From the NCBI GenBank assembly GCA_010909165.1, contig MU008180.1, positions 247,884 through 311,883 on the forward strand: 64,000 bases of DNA, in the 5' to 3' direction. The first letter of the stretch is position 1, and every line of letters starts with the position of its first letter. The position numbers were made by a program, and so were the translations under genes. Source of the stretch: Anthoceros angustus (lineage: Eukaryota; Streptophyta; Anthocerotopsida; Anthocerotales; Anthocerotaceae). Below are positions 12,356 through 24,200 of the stretch, piece after piece. The notes beneath the pieces are model-generated. The model made no database searches. It was not told the origin of the DNA and saw only the letters and a list, made by a program, of their open reading frames with translations.

Positions 12356-13021
12356 CTAGACGTTGGGCTGCGGGGTGAGGCGGATGTAGCCCTTGCCGGA
12401 GGGGACTGACACCTTCTCGAAGCCCTTGGGGAACTTGGCGGTGGCGGCCTCGTCGGAGAGGGAGGGAACCACCATCACCTTGTCGCCGTGCTGCCAGTTG
12501 ACGGGAGTGGCGACGCTGTGGTTGGCGGTGAGCTGGAGGGAGTCCAGCACCCGGAGCACCTCGTTGAAGTTGCGGCCGGTGGTAGCGGGGTAGAGGATGG
12601 AGAGCTTGAGCTTCTTGTCGGGGCCGATGACGAAGACGGCGCGGGCGGTGAAGGGGATGCCGGACACGTCCTTCTCGGCGGGATCCACCATGCCCCAGGC
12701 CACGGCCAGCTCCCGGCTGGGGTCCGCCAGGATGGGGTAGTCCACCTTGGACCCGGGCGTGTAGCTCTCGATGTCCTGGATCCAGGCCTTGTGGGAGTCC
12801 ACCGTGTTGCAGCTCAGCGCCAGCACCTTCACGCCCCGCTTCTCGAACTCCGGCAGCAAGGCTCCCACGGACCCCAGCTCCGTGGTGCACACGGGGGTGA
12901 AGTCGTTGGGGTGCGAGAACAGGATGGCCCAGCTCCCCTCGATGTACTGGTAGAAGTCGATCTCGCCCTGCGACGAGTCCGCCTTGAAATTGGGCACCGT
13001 GTCTCCCAGATTGATCCCCAT
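12356..13021 (-). CDS. PER1: 1-Cys peroxiredoxin (PRX6 type)
   Basis: An intronless 221-residue frame starts at ATG 13021 (MGINLGDTVPNF). It has the peroxiredoxin active site HPNDFTPVCTTE with the peroxidatic Cys, and the conserved Arg in DPSRELA. The PRX6-type C-terminal extension follows: ILYPATTGRNFNEVLRVLDSLQ, TPVNWQHGDKV and PKGYIRLTPQP-like sequence. The single conserved Cys context and the length of about 220 residues match plant 1-Cys peroxiredoxin, which reduces H2O2 and lipid hydroperoxides and is abundant in desiccation-tolerant tissue such as seeds and spores. A few in-frame codons precede the ATG (TTG AAC GAG), but they are not a start. The lack of introns is notable beside intron-containing neighbours and could mean an old retrocopy, but the gene is intact. 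Confidence 0.96.
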   Translation of the reverse strand: MGINLGDTVPNFKADSSQGEIDFYQYIEGSWAILFSHPNDFTPVCTTELGSVGALLPEFEKRGVKVLALSCNTVDSHKAWIQDIESYTPGSKVDYPILADPSRELAVAWGMVDPAEKDVSGIPFTARAVFVIGPDKKLKLSILYPATTGRNFNEVLRVLDSLQLTANHSVATPVNWQHGDKVMVVPSLSDEAATAKFPKGFEKVSVPSGKGYIRLTPQPNV

Positions 13022-13556
13022 CTCGTTCAAACCTCTCTGCGCGCACCAAAGTTCGGACAGCCCAGTGTCAGCAACTCAAGACAGTGCCACTCGCAATTCC
13101 TGCCGACCACCACAAAGCTAACGCAAAACAGCAGCTTTGAGCTGGGCTGAGCTGCTTCCAACCTTGCAAGCGGCCGGCTGGACTGGTGACAGCTCGAGAG
13201 TCGGACGGCGGGAGCAAGAAATGCGGGAATACCCAAGAGGACTGGTGTCACGGATCACAATGCTCCTGGGAAGTGAAGCTGCTGATTTGGCCTGGGACCC
13301 ATCACCGTAAACGTCTCTGCCTGCCTTGCCCGTCACCCTTTCTCTCACATCACTCTCTCTCCTTCTTTTCAAGTCGGACAGGTACATGCACCGCTCACAG
13401 TTAAAATACTGTACAACAGCGGAGGCTGCGGAGCCAACAGGAAACCTTCATACACTGTGTGCATGGAAAAGATCCTGCATATGTATGTGGAATTTCTCCA
13501 CCATGCAGCCTTTGTTCCACATGGCAAGGATTCAATTCAGGCTATGACCATGTGAG
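13022..13556. other. Intergenic: peroxiredoxin promoter and IFT22 3' flank
   Basis: About 535 bases with no supported coding region. As upstream DNA of the peroxiredoxin gene it should carry its promoter; I could not identify specific elements with confidence. Confidence 0.35.
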
Positions 13557-14800
13557 CTAGATTTTGAGCTTGTCTTCTTCTATGCTTGACAGGATGAAGT
13601 CAAGGGCGGCAAAGAGCTGCTTCCGCGATGCAGGGTCGGTTATAGAGGCCACAATTTGCTGAACGGATCCTAGTCTGTCCGGGAAGTCTGCATCGAGAAG
13701 TGGGTTCATGAGTAAAGGAAGGCAGGGATGCTCACTTGGCTACCATTTTACTTGTAAATTGAGGGATCAGGTGAGTGCTTTACCCTGTGCTTGAAGCTTA
13801 GGATCATCGCTGAGAGCTACGATCTTGCAGCAGGAGTTGGGAAGTTTGTTTGGCAGGACAAACTCGTGGTACCTGTAAGTTGTGGACATGGATCATAGTT
13901 TGAGCGATCTTTCATGCAACTGGCAACAGCAGCTTGTGGCTGGCCAGCTTCCACTCCTGTGCAAAAGTGTCCTCATGGAAGGCCGGAAAGCACCCTCTTT
14001 TGCACTACAATGATGCATCAACGGTGTGCTATCTAGGTGTTCCTTCAGCCCTATCAGCTACAGAGAGGGAGCAGAGCTTTTGTTAAATAGGTTCTAGTAT
14101 GAGCGCAACTGTTTCCGGAACTAGAAACCTTTAGGTCACATGCGCAGTAAGGTTGACAAGACTAAAGCACAACAAGTATTCGCTCCACCGGGTATTTTCT
14201 GTGACTACGGGCATCAGGTCATGGAGACTTGGAGAAGATTGGGGAGGCCCATCGCGCACCATCTTTCAAGCTCCTTCTGTCTGACAATGCTCTCCGTCTC
14301 CAAATCCAGTTTGTACACCAGTAGAAGCCCCTGGGCATCCTTTGCCATTGCTGGCCAACACGACTGATACCTGAAATGCACTTAACCTTTAAGTACAGGC
14401 ACCCCTTGAGCCCGGGATGTGGCCAAGCAGACCGGTCACGGCCAGAGTGCAGAAATACTAACTTAAGGTCTCCGGAGCAGTCCCAAAGCTGGATAGGCCT
14501 GGTCTGTGAAGTGCGTGGCAATTTTCGTTCCACCTCTTGTATCCTGGACAACCAAGGGAAGGAAGACGTGGAATGCTCAGAACTTGCTTGCAGTGGAACA
14601 AAGTTAAAGACTCCAAAACCTGCAAAAGCACAGGAGAAACCTCACCTGACTCCAACAGTAGGATTGTAACGGAGAGTGAGAGGATCCCACTCCGCCAGAG
14701 CACGACTGACACTGGTTTTTCCACAACCCTTAGGCCCAACCACACACACTTTGATAGGCTCTTCACTTCCACCAGAAATCCGCCTCTGCATTGCAGCCAT
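13557..14800 (-). CDS. IFT22: Intraflagellar transport protein IFT22 (RABL5), small GTPase-like
   Basis: Five exons join cleanly with GT-AG introns. Exon 1 (14800-14646) starts MAAMQRRISGG and has the P-loop CVVGPKGCGKTSVSRAL, then LRYNPTVGVR. Exon 2 gives IQEVERKLPR and IQLWDCSGDLK, the WDCxGD switch typical of IFT22. Exon 3 gives YQSCWPAMAKDAQGLLLVYKLD and KELERW. Exon 4 gives YHEFVLPNKLPNSCCKIVAL. Exon 5 ends DFILSSIEEDKLKI at 13557. Canonical Rab features are altered as in IFT22: G3 is WDCSGD instead of WDTAGQ, and there is no prenylated C-terminal Cys. The family works in the IFT-B complex that builds cilia and flagella; in plants it can only serve the sperm flagellum. Its presence is evidence that this plant has motile sperm. 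It lies head-to-head with the EXT-like gene, 666 bp apart. Confidence 0.85.
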
Positions 14801-15466
14801 GGGAGGGATCCCGTATCTCACACCCAGAGCCCAATGCCACCACGGCAAGATCCTTACTCAGAGAATCTCGTCTCATAGAGTCAAACGATGGGGTCCGAAC
14901 TTGGAGTCAGAAAACAAATCCTCCAGGATTTACGCAAGCACCGCACCCTGACTTGCAGACCAAGCGTGTGCACGCCCCATTTATACAAGCTCCCCAGCAC
15001 AGTCAGCCTCCTGAGGAATCCAGAAGAAAGGCGGGGACAGGAAGGAAGCAGGTTTGGTTTCAGCGCCGCATGACACAACCAGCCGGTGACTTGGAGCAGT
15101 TATAACGGCTGGCCACCGGCTGCAGGCTGTACCCGCCCGTGGTTCTTGTCGCGTAACAGAGCCCGAAGTCGGACGCGTGCCCGTAGAGCAGCAAACAAGA
15201 ACGAGCTCCTCCTGCTTCTTGCTTGGCTTGGATTGAGAGACGACAGGACTAGTAGTGAGGACGCTTCTCTCTTCTTCTTCCTCCTCTTCCCCCCCGAGTC
15301 CACCGAGCTTGCAAGAACGGCCATCCTCCTCCCATTCGAGCCATGCATGCTCTCCCAGCCTCTGCTCATCACCAACAATGAATCCGTCGCGGTTCGATGC
15401 GCGCTGGCCCTCTCCCTCAATCCACCAGCTGCAGGATCGCACCGCTAGATGAATGAACGCGGATAG
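14801..15466. promoter_or_regulatory. Divergent promoter region between IFT22 and EXT-like gene
   Basis: The 666 bases between the two start codons must serve both genes. A GCATGCATG-like stretch (RY-type motif) occurs near 15343-15352, but I cannot say that it acts. The region is GC-rich, which gives long spurious frames on both strands. Confidence 0.4.
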
Positions 15467-16978
15467 ATGCATTCTCCAAGGCTCCACCTTGTGAGAAGGC
15501 GGATCGAGCTGGCATGGATCGAACGGAAGCGCGCCGTGCTCGCAGGCAGCAAGGGCAGAGGCCAATCCCTGGTCCTCCTCTCCCTGCTCTTCACCGCGTT
15601 GTCTCTCTGCGTCTACAGCATCCACCACTTCGCCCTTGCTCCGCAGAGCATTCTGGCAAGAACGGCGTGCCCTGACCAGCCCCTTGCTCCCAGCAACTGC
15701 TCCTGCCAGCACCAGCCTCAGCCAGATCCGGAGCCGGAGCCGGAGCCGGAGCCGGAGGTGAAGGAAGTTGTAATCCGCGAACCCTGCCAGAAGGAGGAGC
15801 CGAGGCAGCAGCAGGAGCAGGATGCTCCACAGACCACGATCGTGAAGCACGAGCCGTGGTACGCGGAAAACAGGACATGGCACTACCCGGCCGAGTTCCC
15901 GCTCTGCTCCATGGACGTTTGCTTCAATTTCTCCAGGTGCGAGGAGCAGGAGGAGCTGCTGGTGTTCTCGTACGCGCTGCCGAGCCCGCCGGTGCGCTAC
16001 TTCGCCCGCATCAACTCCAGCGTGCACCACACCAACGACCCGGCCAAAGCCTGCCTCTTCTTCGTGTTCCTGGACACGGAGACGCCATGGCCGCCGCACC
16101 CGGCCGAGCTCCCGCACTGGAACGGCGGCCTCAACCATGTGCTCATCACCTTCGCGGACATGTGGAGGCAGAAGGGCCCGCTCCCGGGCACCATCGGCTT
16201 CGCCTCCATCATGGCCACCGATATGCACGAGACCACATACCGCGCCGGCTTCGACATCAGCATCCCGCTGCCGGGGAACGTTCACATGCCGGATTTGCAG
16301 GGGCTCAAGCCGTGGGAGAGGCGCTACCTCATGACGTTCCGCGGCCTTCGCTACCTCGGCCACCGCGGAGAAGGCATCCTCAGAAGCGAGCCCGCCTTCA
16401 GGTACTGAGTTCTCGCTTTCCTTCCTCTCTGGAGTGTGCGACAATGGCTACTCAGCAGGCTACTGAATTTGTGGAATGCCAGGAACATGCACAACGGGGA
16501 GGACGTGATTGTGGCCACCTCTTGCGACCATTTCATCAACGACATGAACCGAGCCAAGGATCCAGCATTGGGCGTGCATTGCGAGGAAGACGATGCAGTG
16601 CATGCGCGGTTTTCCTATCAGGAGCTCATGAACACCACCTTCGGCTTGGTTCCTGCCGGGGTGCAGCCCAACTCGTACAGGTTCATCGAGGTGCTCAGTG
16701 CCGGGGCCATCCCCGTGCTCATTGCGGACAATTACGTGAAGCCTTTCGATACTCTGTTCCAGTGGCACCGCTGCGTCTTGCAATTCCCATCCTCGCAGAT
16801 GCAAAGAATTCTGCCCACGGTACGGGCGTTTAAGACGCAGCAGCTGGGGCAAAGGCAGGCCAGATGCTTGGAGTTTTACACTTCGCTCAGAGATGACGAC
16901 ACCCTCTTGAGAACTGCCATCCTGGCTCTCAAGGCAAGGTTCTATGGAGTTTTCCACAACGACGCACTGCCGCCATGA
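15467..16978 (+). CDS. Exostosin (EXT)-like GT47 family glycosyltransferase
   Basis: Two exons (15467-16401 and 16483-16978, intron 81 bp, donor GTACTG, acceptor TGCCAG) encode about 476 residues. The N-terminus is that of a Golgi type II membrane protein: a basic tail, then a membrane segment (SLVLLSLLFTALSLCVYSIHHFAL), then a stem with Pro-Glu repeats (PEPEPEPEPE, 15726-15755). The exostosin domain has AKACLFFVFLDTE, HWNGGLNHVLI and MTFRGLRYLG. It continues with MHNGEDVIVATSCDHF, FGLVPAGVQPNSYRFIEVL and GAIPVLIADNYVKPF. The GEDV...C and VPxG..S.RF.E.L pattern resembles EXT/heparan-sulfate polymerase relatives more than the pectin or xylan GT47 clades. It should transfer a sugar to a wall or secreted glycan in the Golgi; donor and acceptor cannot be read from the sequence. 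Confidence 0.88.
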
Positions 16979-17052
16979 ACTATGGCCAAGATCTGACTAA
17001 TGTACAAAATTGGTAGCAGGGGGTTTAAGTGACGGGGGCCTGCATCCTCAAC

Positions 17053-20000
17053 TTATGCTCCACGCAGGCGGATCGATACACCCCGGTCTAGAGGAGCACC
17101 TTGATCTGCAAGCTTCTGTATGCGCGATGACAGCTCTCCGGCCTGTCGCCGGGAACCAGTCAGCTCGGGAGCTCACAGAACCAAGCTGGGAAAAGACGGG
17201 CAGCAAAAATACGGATGGCATAAGTTACCTGTTCGTCGATCCAAATCAGTGAACTCAGCTGATTGTTCAGTATACGAACCACCATATCCAGTGGACTTGC
17301 CCCGTCGACAACATCAACATCCCCACCCTGAGGGACTCCGAAGGGAGTTAAACAAAACAAAAACCGTTATTCCACCGTGAAAGCCTCCACAAAGACAGAA
17401 TAGCCAGTATCCAGCATCCAGGTAAACAGCGTTGACCTGGCTCTTATTCACATTCTGTATGGTCTCTCGAATATTTTCGCCCATCCTCTCCAGCTCCCTC
17501 TCTATGTACTCAGCTTGTTGATACCTGCATTGATGTACAAAGCTTCAGGGACAATGTGAGAATGGCTACAGCAAAGTCATCTTGAAATCCGAAGTACTTA
17601 GGAAAAAGAGCTGACATTATGTCTCGCGTAGCCGTAGCATCATCTTCGAGAACGAGAGGACGTTCATCTTTGTACAGACGATCCGCTTCATCCTCGATGC
17701 TTACAAGAGCTCTTTCAACCTGCCCAGTTGCAAAGAAATGTCTGAATCTGCCTGCCAGACTGGCTTTGGGAGGCACAAGGCAGCTAGATGATACCTCCAG
17801 CTGATGGGTCTCAATGAGTTCCAGTTGTCGTTCTAAGCTGTGTTGTGATTCCACGACCTTTGCAACTTCACTCTGTGCAAAAGGAAAGACAAATAAGGGG
17901 TGCATTCCAGAGGTTACTCTTAACAGAGCTGCCTGAAGACACAGCAAACAAGCAGCCGGAGGAAAACAAATTCACACCTCAAGTTTGATCAACACGCTTC
18001 TGTTGCTGATAATTCTTCGATCCCACTCCCCAAGTGCTTCAGCTTGTTTTCTGAACTTTGATGTGCGCTCTTGAAGTTCCTGTGTCCAATCTTTAATGAT
18101 CTGCCACAAGGCAAGCAGAACAGAGTCAAAAACTGCCAAGCTGATCAAGGACTTTTTTCTTCTACACAGAAGAATGAATTCATCAAATACGTGGGATGCT
18201 GACCTCCTCAATTGATTTCCCTGTTATCTCCGAGGGAAGCTTCGGAGTAGCAGTCGTTGAGACAGCACAAAGTCCTGTTGCACTGTGCAATTTCCACCAG
18301 CCAAAACAACAAGCAGGGAGTGAATTGCACACTCTCGGACATCATTTCGGGGGGGGTGGGGGGCAATAAAAACACTCAACCAGCTGGATAAAGACACTAG
18401 AGATAGCATTAAAACCCCAAAGGCCAGTATGAAGTATCCACTCAGTTACACATACCCAGAGACAGGAGTGTTCAAGGCACCACAAGTTGTGCCTGCAAAA
18501 GTTGTAGAAGGTGCTGTTGTTGAAGAAGAACCTGCAAAGGAGAACCCTGCTCCACCAAAGCCCGTGCTGGTGCTAGGTCCAGACACTAGAACCGGTATTG
18601 CACTTTAAATATTGAGCTAGAAACACTATCACTTGCATCATAGCAGGCAGTGGTAGAGGAAACTCACTAGCAGGTAACGAGAAGGAGCTAGTTATGGCAG
18701 GTGTTGAGGACTTGGGCGTGGACATAAAATTCAACGCTGTTGCAGGTGTTGTCGCAGGGGTTGCAGGTGTGGCAGGAGCTGCAGACGTCTGAAACAAAAA
18801 GCCTCCTCCTGCTGGCTGTGTACCTGTTGCAGAAGTAAACACAAGGAGCAAATTCAGCAAACATGCTGCGGACCGAATGCTGAAGGATAAATCTGCAGAG
18901 GCGACTGTGACAAGAATGCTGCCAGTGATACAGTCATTTGCGTAAGAAAAAAACAAACCAGTAGAAGCCGCAGAAGTAGGTGCTCCTTGCGAGGATGCAA
19001 AGGGGGATGACGGCCCTGTAGAGCTTGCAGGGGCCGTAGCTGCAGAGCTACTGGCTGCTGCGGCACTAAACAGCGATGTAGATGGGGCACCAAGAGTGCT
19101 CCCGAGAGAAGAAAATGCAGGGGCGGCAGTGGTTGAAGTACTAAATAGAGGTGGGGCAGCTGCAGGGGCAGAGGCGGCAGCGGTGACACCAAACATTCCG
19201 CTTGAGGGGGTAGATCCAGAGGAAGAAGTGGAGCTGCCAAAGTTGCTGAGGCTGAAACCTGTTGCAGGTGATGCTGCCAATGAAGGAGCAGAAGCAGGCG
19301 TCTGGAGGCCCTGCGACTGAAACGAGAAACCCGTAGTCGGGGCTGCAGACGAAGCTGCTGGTGCTGCCTGAGAGTTAAATCCAAAACCAAACCCACCCAA
19401 GCTTGCTGAGGATGCTGCTGGCGCTGAAGGCCCAAAACTGAAGGCTGATGTACTCTCCGATCCACCTGTTCCAAATGCGAACCCTGATAACCCTGACGGA
19501 GCAGCAGGTGCAAAAGCTGGGGTAGAGCTAGGGCCAGAGGCTGAAGGGGTTGGACCGAATGCAGGAGCACTTTGTGTTGTCCCACCGAATGGATTGGAGC
19601 CCACAGTTGATTGAAAAGCACTGGCAGCGGGGGTAGAAGTGCCAAATAAAGGCGTGTTGACTCCTGGGCTTGCAGTTTGAGGAGTCCCAAATTGAGCTCC
19701 TGTACTGGCTGCAGCGGCTGGCGCTGTTCCGCCAAAGGGAGAAGCACTAGCACCAAATGAGAAACCTGGGGGAGTAGAGCTACTTGTCTGGCTAGCTGCA
19801 GTGCCAAAGCCAAAGCTAAAACCACTTGACGATGAAAACGGGGAAGGTGAGGACGAAGGTTGAGAGGAGCCAAAAGTAGAAGAGGCGCCGAAAGCAGAAG
19901 AAGAAGCGCCGAAAGGAGAGGAAGATCCGAAGGGAGAAGTCGCGCCAAAGGAATTAGCAGTCGTAGACGACGTTTGAGCAGGGGCTGAGGAGCCGAAAAT

Positions 20001-20612
20001 GCCTCCACCTCCACCTTGAGACGGGAACATGTTTCCTGTTCCTGCAGCAGTGCCACTACCAAACAGACTAGCTCCAGTAGCGGGCTGAGAAGCAAAGGAA
20101 AATGCCCCGCCGGTGGACACCCCCGTGGCCGGTGCTTGACTCCCAAACGCCGATGGAGCGCTGCCAGTTCCGAAAATATTGACACCCCCACCTAAAGCAT
20201 TGCCCGAGCCAAAGATAGAACCCCCCGTCGCGGCCCCGGAGGCAGCCCCCTGTGCACTTCCCGTTGGCGCGAAACCCCCTCCAAACCCGCCGAACGCAGC
20301 GCCAGAGACAGTCCCGAAGACAGACGGTGCAGTTCCTTGGGCAGACGGTGCTCCAAATGCGGGTGCCGCGGAGGCTCCAAATGCTGGTGCACTGGAGGCT
20401 CCAAATGCCGGGGCACTGGAAGCTCCGAATGCCGGGGTACTGGAAGCTCCGAATGCCGGGGTACTGGAAGCTCCGAATGCCGGGGTACTGGAAGCTCCGA
20501 ATGCCGGGGTACTGGAAGCTCCGAATGCCGGTGACGCGGCAGCCCCTCCAAAAGAGAAGGAGGTGGAAGGGCCACCCGAGGCAGAAGATCCAAAGCCACC
20601 AAACCCAGCCAT
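17053..20612 (-). CDS. NUP62: Nuclear pore protein NUP62 (Nsp1 family)
   Basis: The start MAGFGGFGSSASGG lies at 20612. A long FG-repeat region follows (FSFG, PAFG, SPFG, SLFG types with Ala/Ser/Thr linkers). It includes a run of near-identical 8-residue units (PAFGASST) at 20350-20535. Short introns interrupt it, for example 18962 to about 18827 (donor GTTTGT). The C-terminal Nsp1_C coiled coil is built from several small exons: EITGKSIEEIIKDW, QERTSKFRKQAEALGEWDRRI, EVAKVVESQHSLERQLELIE, YQQAEYIERELERM, then SPLDMVVRILNNQLSSLIWIDEQ, and a last exon AGELSSRIQKLADQGAPL ending at 17053. In the pore centre NUP62 pairs with NUP58 and NUP54 and its FG repeats form the permeability barrier. The gene looks intact and is divergent from the OZ-like gene. 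Confidence 0.93.
20350..20535 (-). repeat. NUP62: 24-bp tandem repeat inside NUP62 FG region
   Basis: Seven or more 24-bp units encode the 8-residue FG unit PAFGASST or close variants. Several units are identical at DNA level, so the array has expanded or been homogenised recently. Confidence 0.9.
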
Positions 20613-21275
20613 GGCTACCACATTCATACACACCCCCACAAAACCAGCGAAAACAAGCCACAGGACAGAAATCAGCCTAGGGTTCGCTCTCTTCAACACA
20701 ACACAACAATCTTCCTCGACATCAAGCGTTAACCAAGACACCTCCACACTCACCTGAAGTGCACACAGCAGCGCAGAGCCTCCCCCAAGCTCAGCAGAAT
20801 GCTGGCAGCATCCGGCAGCTCAAACACCAGCCGAGTGAGGAAAATTCCGTGGATGCAAAAGACGACGAGCTTCGGCTTTCCCTCTTCACCCCGCGCTGCA
20901 CCGAGTCACCCCGCCGGCGAACACGCGGCAGCTGGCAGGTCCACGGCCAACGCAAACTGCAGATGCCCCTCTGCCTGCATCGCCGCTGGCAAGGCCATCG
21001 ACCATCTCCAGAGGGACCAACATTTCTAGGGCAAAAGTGGAGGGAAACGCTTGAATTGGACTAACGGACGCTCTTTCAGCCTTTCAGCCTTTCAGCAGCA
21101 GCGGGCCCTAGTGCTCGTTAAACCCTAAACCCTGCGAGGGAGGAGCGCGGACTGGCAATGGCGAGCATTGCTCGATCGGCGCCGGCGATGGCGTGCTCAC
21201 CCGGGACGTGAAGGCCGCTCGTGCGAGGCCCTGCGAGCTGCGTGGAGCAGGGGGAGAGGTTGGCGCAGCTGAGGC
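20613..21275. promoter_or_regulatory. Divergent NUP62/OZ promoter with double telo-box and uORF
   Basis: A tandem telo-box (AAACCCTAAACCCT) lies at 21120-21133, a motif common in plant promoters of growth and translation genes. Just before it, at about 21073-21096, CTTTCAGC is repeated three times. Downstream, on the plus strand, a 17-codon upstream ORF (21158-21211) precedes the OZ-like start at 21276 and could dampen its translation. Confidence 0.6.
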
Positions 21276-24200
21276 ATGGCGGCCCGGCTGCTGTCGCTCT
21301 CGGCGTCCGGCATTCGGCCTGGGCGTCGGATTCGGAGGCCGGCGCTGCTGGCCTCGGCCCCGTCCTCGCTCTGGACTGCCTCTGAGCGCGGCATGCTGGC
21401 GATGTTTCGCGGAGGCAGGGGCCCGGCTTGGGCCGGGTCGGCTGTGGCGCCGGGAGTGCGGCCCGGGGTGGTGGCCTCCTTCTGCTCGTCTTCGTCCCGG
21501 TTTCTGCTGGCCAGAATTGGGGGCGCCGCCGGGAGGGATGCAGGGGCGCTGAAGGCGGCTTCTTGCAGAGTTAAGGGGGATGGAGGCAACGGACTGGTGA
21601 AGTGCCTGTCGGCCAGGGGCTTCAGCGCGGCGGAGGTGCTGGCGTCCAGCCAGGAAGAACCGAAGGAGGATGTGTTGGAGAGTGCGGCGGGGCCGAATGG
21701 CGATGGCCTGCCGGAGCTGGGGATTCGGGAGGGCGCGGATGTTAGGGTTGTGCAGGTGGGTAGTGTGGGAAGCAGGGAGGAAGTGGATGTCGAGGCCTCT
21801 TCATCGGCATCGGAGGAGAATGTGGGAGCAGCTTCAGCTGTAATTGAGCGGGAACAGGACGACGGTGGAGATGGTGAAGCGGTTGTGGAGAAAGAGGCGG
21901 TTGTGGCGGCGGAAGCGGGTTCGGATTTCGCCTGCTCCCACCCCTGGTCTCATTGGAGGGCGTTTGTGCGGCGGATGGATCAGAACAAGTGCTTCAACCT
22001 GCCGAACATGAGGAGTCCCGATGGGGTGTCCAGGTTCGACGATCAGCATGCGGTGAAGCGGGCCACGCTCGAGTTTGGCAGAACTAGGGATGATGTCTAC
22101 ATGGGGCTGGACACCAAGGCATTGCGAGTGATCGCTGATTTCGGCTGCCCGAGCATCGACAGGAAGGTGGTGAATGCGGCCAAAAGGCTGAGGGTGAAGC
22201 TCAACATCCCGGAGAATCCGGTGTGTGAGAAATGTGACGCGCGGGTAACCTGTGCTCGGGCTTATGCAGCGGCGACTGAGGATATGGATGCCGGCACCAC
22301 GGAGGTGGTGCGGCTCATGAACCAATTCGCTTTGAACGAGACTGCACCGGCAGAGGAGAAGAGGGATGTGCCTCAGGATGTGAAGAATGCCGTGTTCCGC
22401 ATTCTGGATCAGATGACAGAGCTGAGTGCCGTGCCCAGGGACCCTAACCTGCCGAAGCCGGAGTTGAAGTCCCTGCTTTCGGTGTCCTCCATCTTCGGGG
22501 AAGAGGCGACGAAGCGGCTCCGGGAAGAAAGAGCCAGGAAGGCTGCAGCAGGGGATGAGGAACTGAAGCCGGGTGACTGGAGGTGTCTTCGCTGCAACTA
22601 TGTCAACTTTAATCGGAACAGGAACTGTCGGGAGTGCAACGCAGATCGTCCAGCTCGGGAGCTCAAGCCAGGCGATTGGCTCTGCCGCCACTGTAATTTT
22701 GCTAACTTTGCCAGGAACAGGCAGTGCTTCGATTGCCAAGCCGACAGGCCCGACGGCGTCGGCTTCGACAGGATCGACAGTCGCCGTACATTCACTAAGG
22801 ATCGGGTGCGAAGCGCCGACCCCGACGAATTCTCTGTCAGGAATTTCGGTGACAGGGATTCTAGCAGGAGGTTCGGTGATAGGGATTCTAGTAGGAGCTT
22901 TGGTGACAGGGATTCTGGTGGGAGCTTTGGCGGCAGGGATTCTGGCAGGGACTCCGGCAGGAGCTTTGGTGGCAGGGACGCTGGCAGGAGTTTTGCTGAC
23001 AAGGATTCCGGCAGGAGCTTTGGTGACAGGGATTCTGGAAGGAGGTTTGGTGACAGGGATTCCGTCAGGAGCTTTGGTGACAGGGATTCCGGCAGGAGCT
23101 TTGGTGACAGGGATTCCGGCAGGAGCTTTGGTGACAGGGATTCCGGCAGGAGCTTTGGTGACAGGGATTCCGGCAGGAGCTTTGGTGACAGGGATCCTGG
23201 TAGGAGCTTTGGCGACCGGGATTCTGGCAGGAGCTTTGGTGATAGAGATGCTTCCAGAAGCTACGGTGGGCGGGATTCTGCCAGGAGCAATGGCGACCGA
23301 GATTCTTTGAGAAGCTCTAGCGACGCCAGAGGCAATGCCGGTCGAAGTTCAGGGAGTTTTGCTGAGGGTGTTACCACAACCAAGGTGGAGCGTCCTAAAT
23401 TTGATGAGTGGAAACCGGACTTCAAAGGTGGGAAACGAGAAATGGAGGAGGACGATGACGACGAGGATGATATCGATGCCAAGTTCAAGAAATACGACGC
23501 CGCGGCTGAGACGAGTGACGATGACGACGACGAAGAGACCCTTCCCAGGAACACGGCACAGAGAGGTCGGGGCAGAGGGGGTCGCGGAGGGGGCAGGAGT
23601 GCCAGGGTTGTAGTTAGCGACGACGAGGATGAGGATGAGGATGAGGATGACGAGGAAGATGAAGAGGAGGATGATCGGCCAAGCAGAGGAGCAAGGGGAG
23701 GTAGAGGAAGAGGCAGAGGCGGCAGAGTAGCCAGAGGAGGAGCCAGGGGACGAGTCTCCTCCGTCCCTTGGGAGGAGGGAGGTCTCGACTCAGTCAAGCC
23801 CGGGGACTGGGACGTGACCTCGGACGACTCCGACTTCACGGACGAGGATGACTTCGACTCCGATGACTCCGACGAGGATGGGATTGTGAGCCCGAGAGGT
23901 AGAGGTAGAGGCGCAAGAGGTGGTAGAGGCAGGGGCAGCCGAGGAGCAAGGGGCGGCTCCCGAGCCGCCCGCTGGAGCGACGTAGACGAGAGCGAGGACG
24001 AGTCCGACGACGACGACGGCAGGCCCAGCCTCAGGGGACGCGGCCGAGGGAGAGGAGGCTTCTCCGGCAGCGCCAGCTTCGTGCGCTCGGACGACGAAGG
24101 CAGGCCCGCGTTTAGGGGCCGAGGTAGAGGAGGAGGGTTTGGGCGCGGCGGCGGCGGCGATGGCGATGGCGATCGCGGGCGAGGCTTCCGCGGCGGCAGG

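Noticed and set aside
12327-13150. Long frames of about 220-240 codons on both strands over the peroxiredoxin
   Set aside because: They overlap an unmistakable 1-Cys peroxiredoxin in other frames; GC-rich shadows.
13557-14800. SRP receptor beta subunit or ordinary Rab GTPase
   Set aside because: There is no membrane anchor or prenylation motif, and the WDCSGD plus NPTVGVRIQEVE pattern fits IFT22 better.
14981-16444. A 487-codon minus-strand frame over the EXT-like gene
   Set aside because: It is antisense to clear exostosin exons, has no domain, and arises from GC-rich third codon positions on the other strand.
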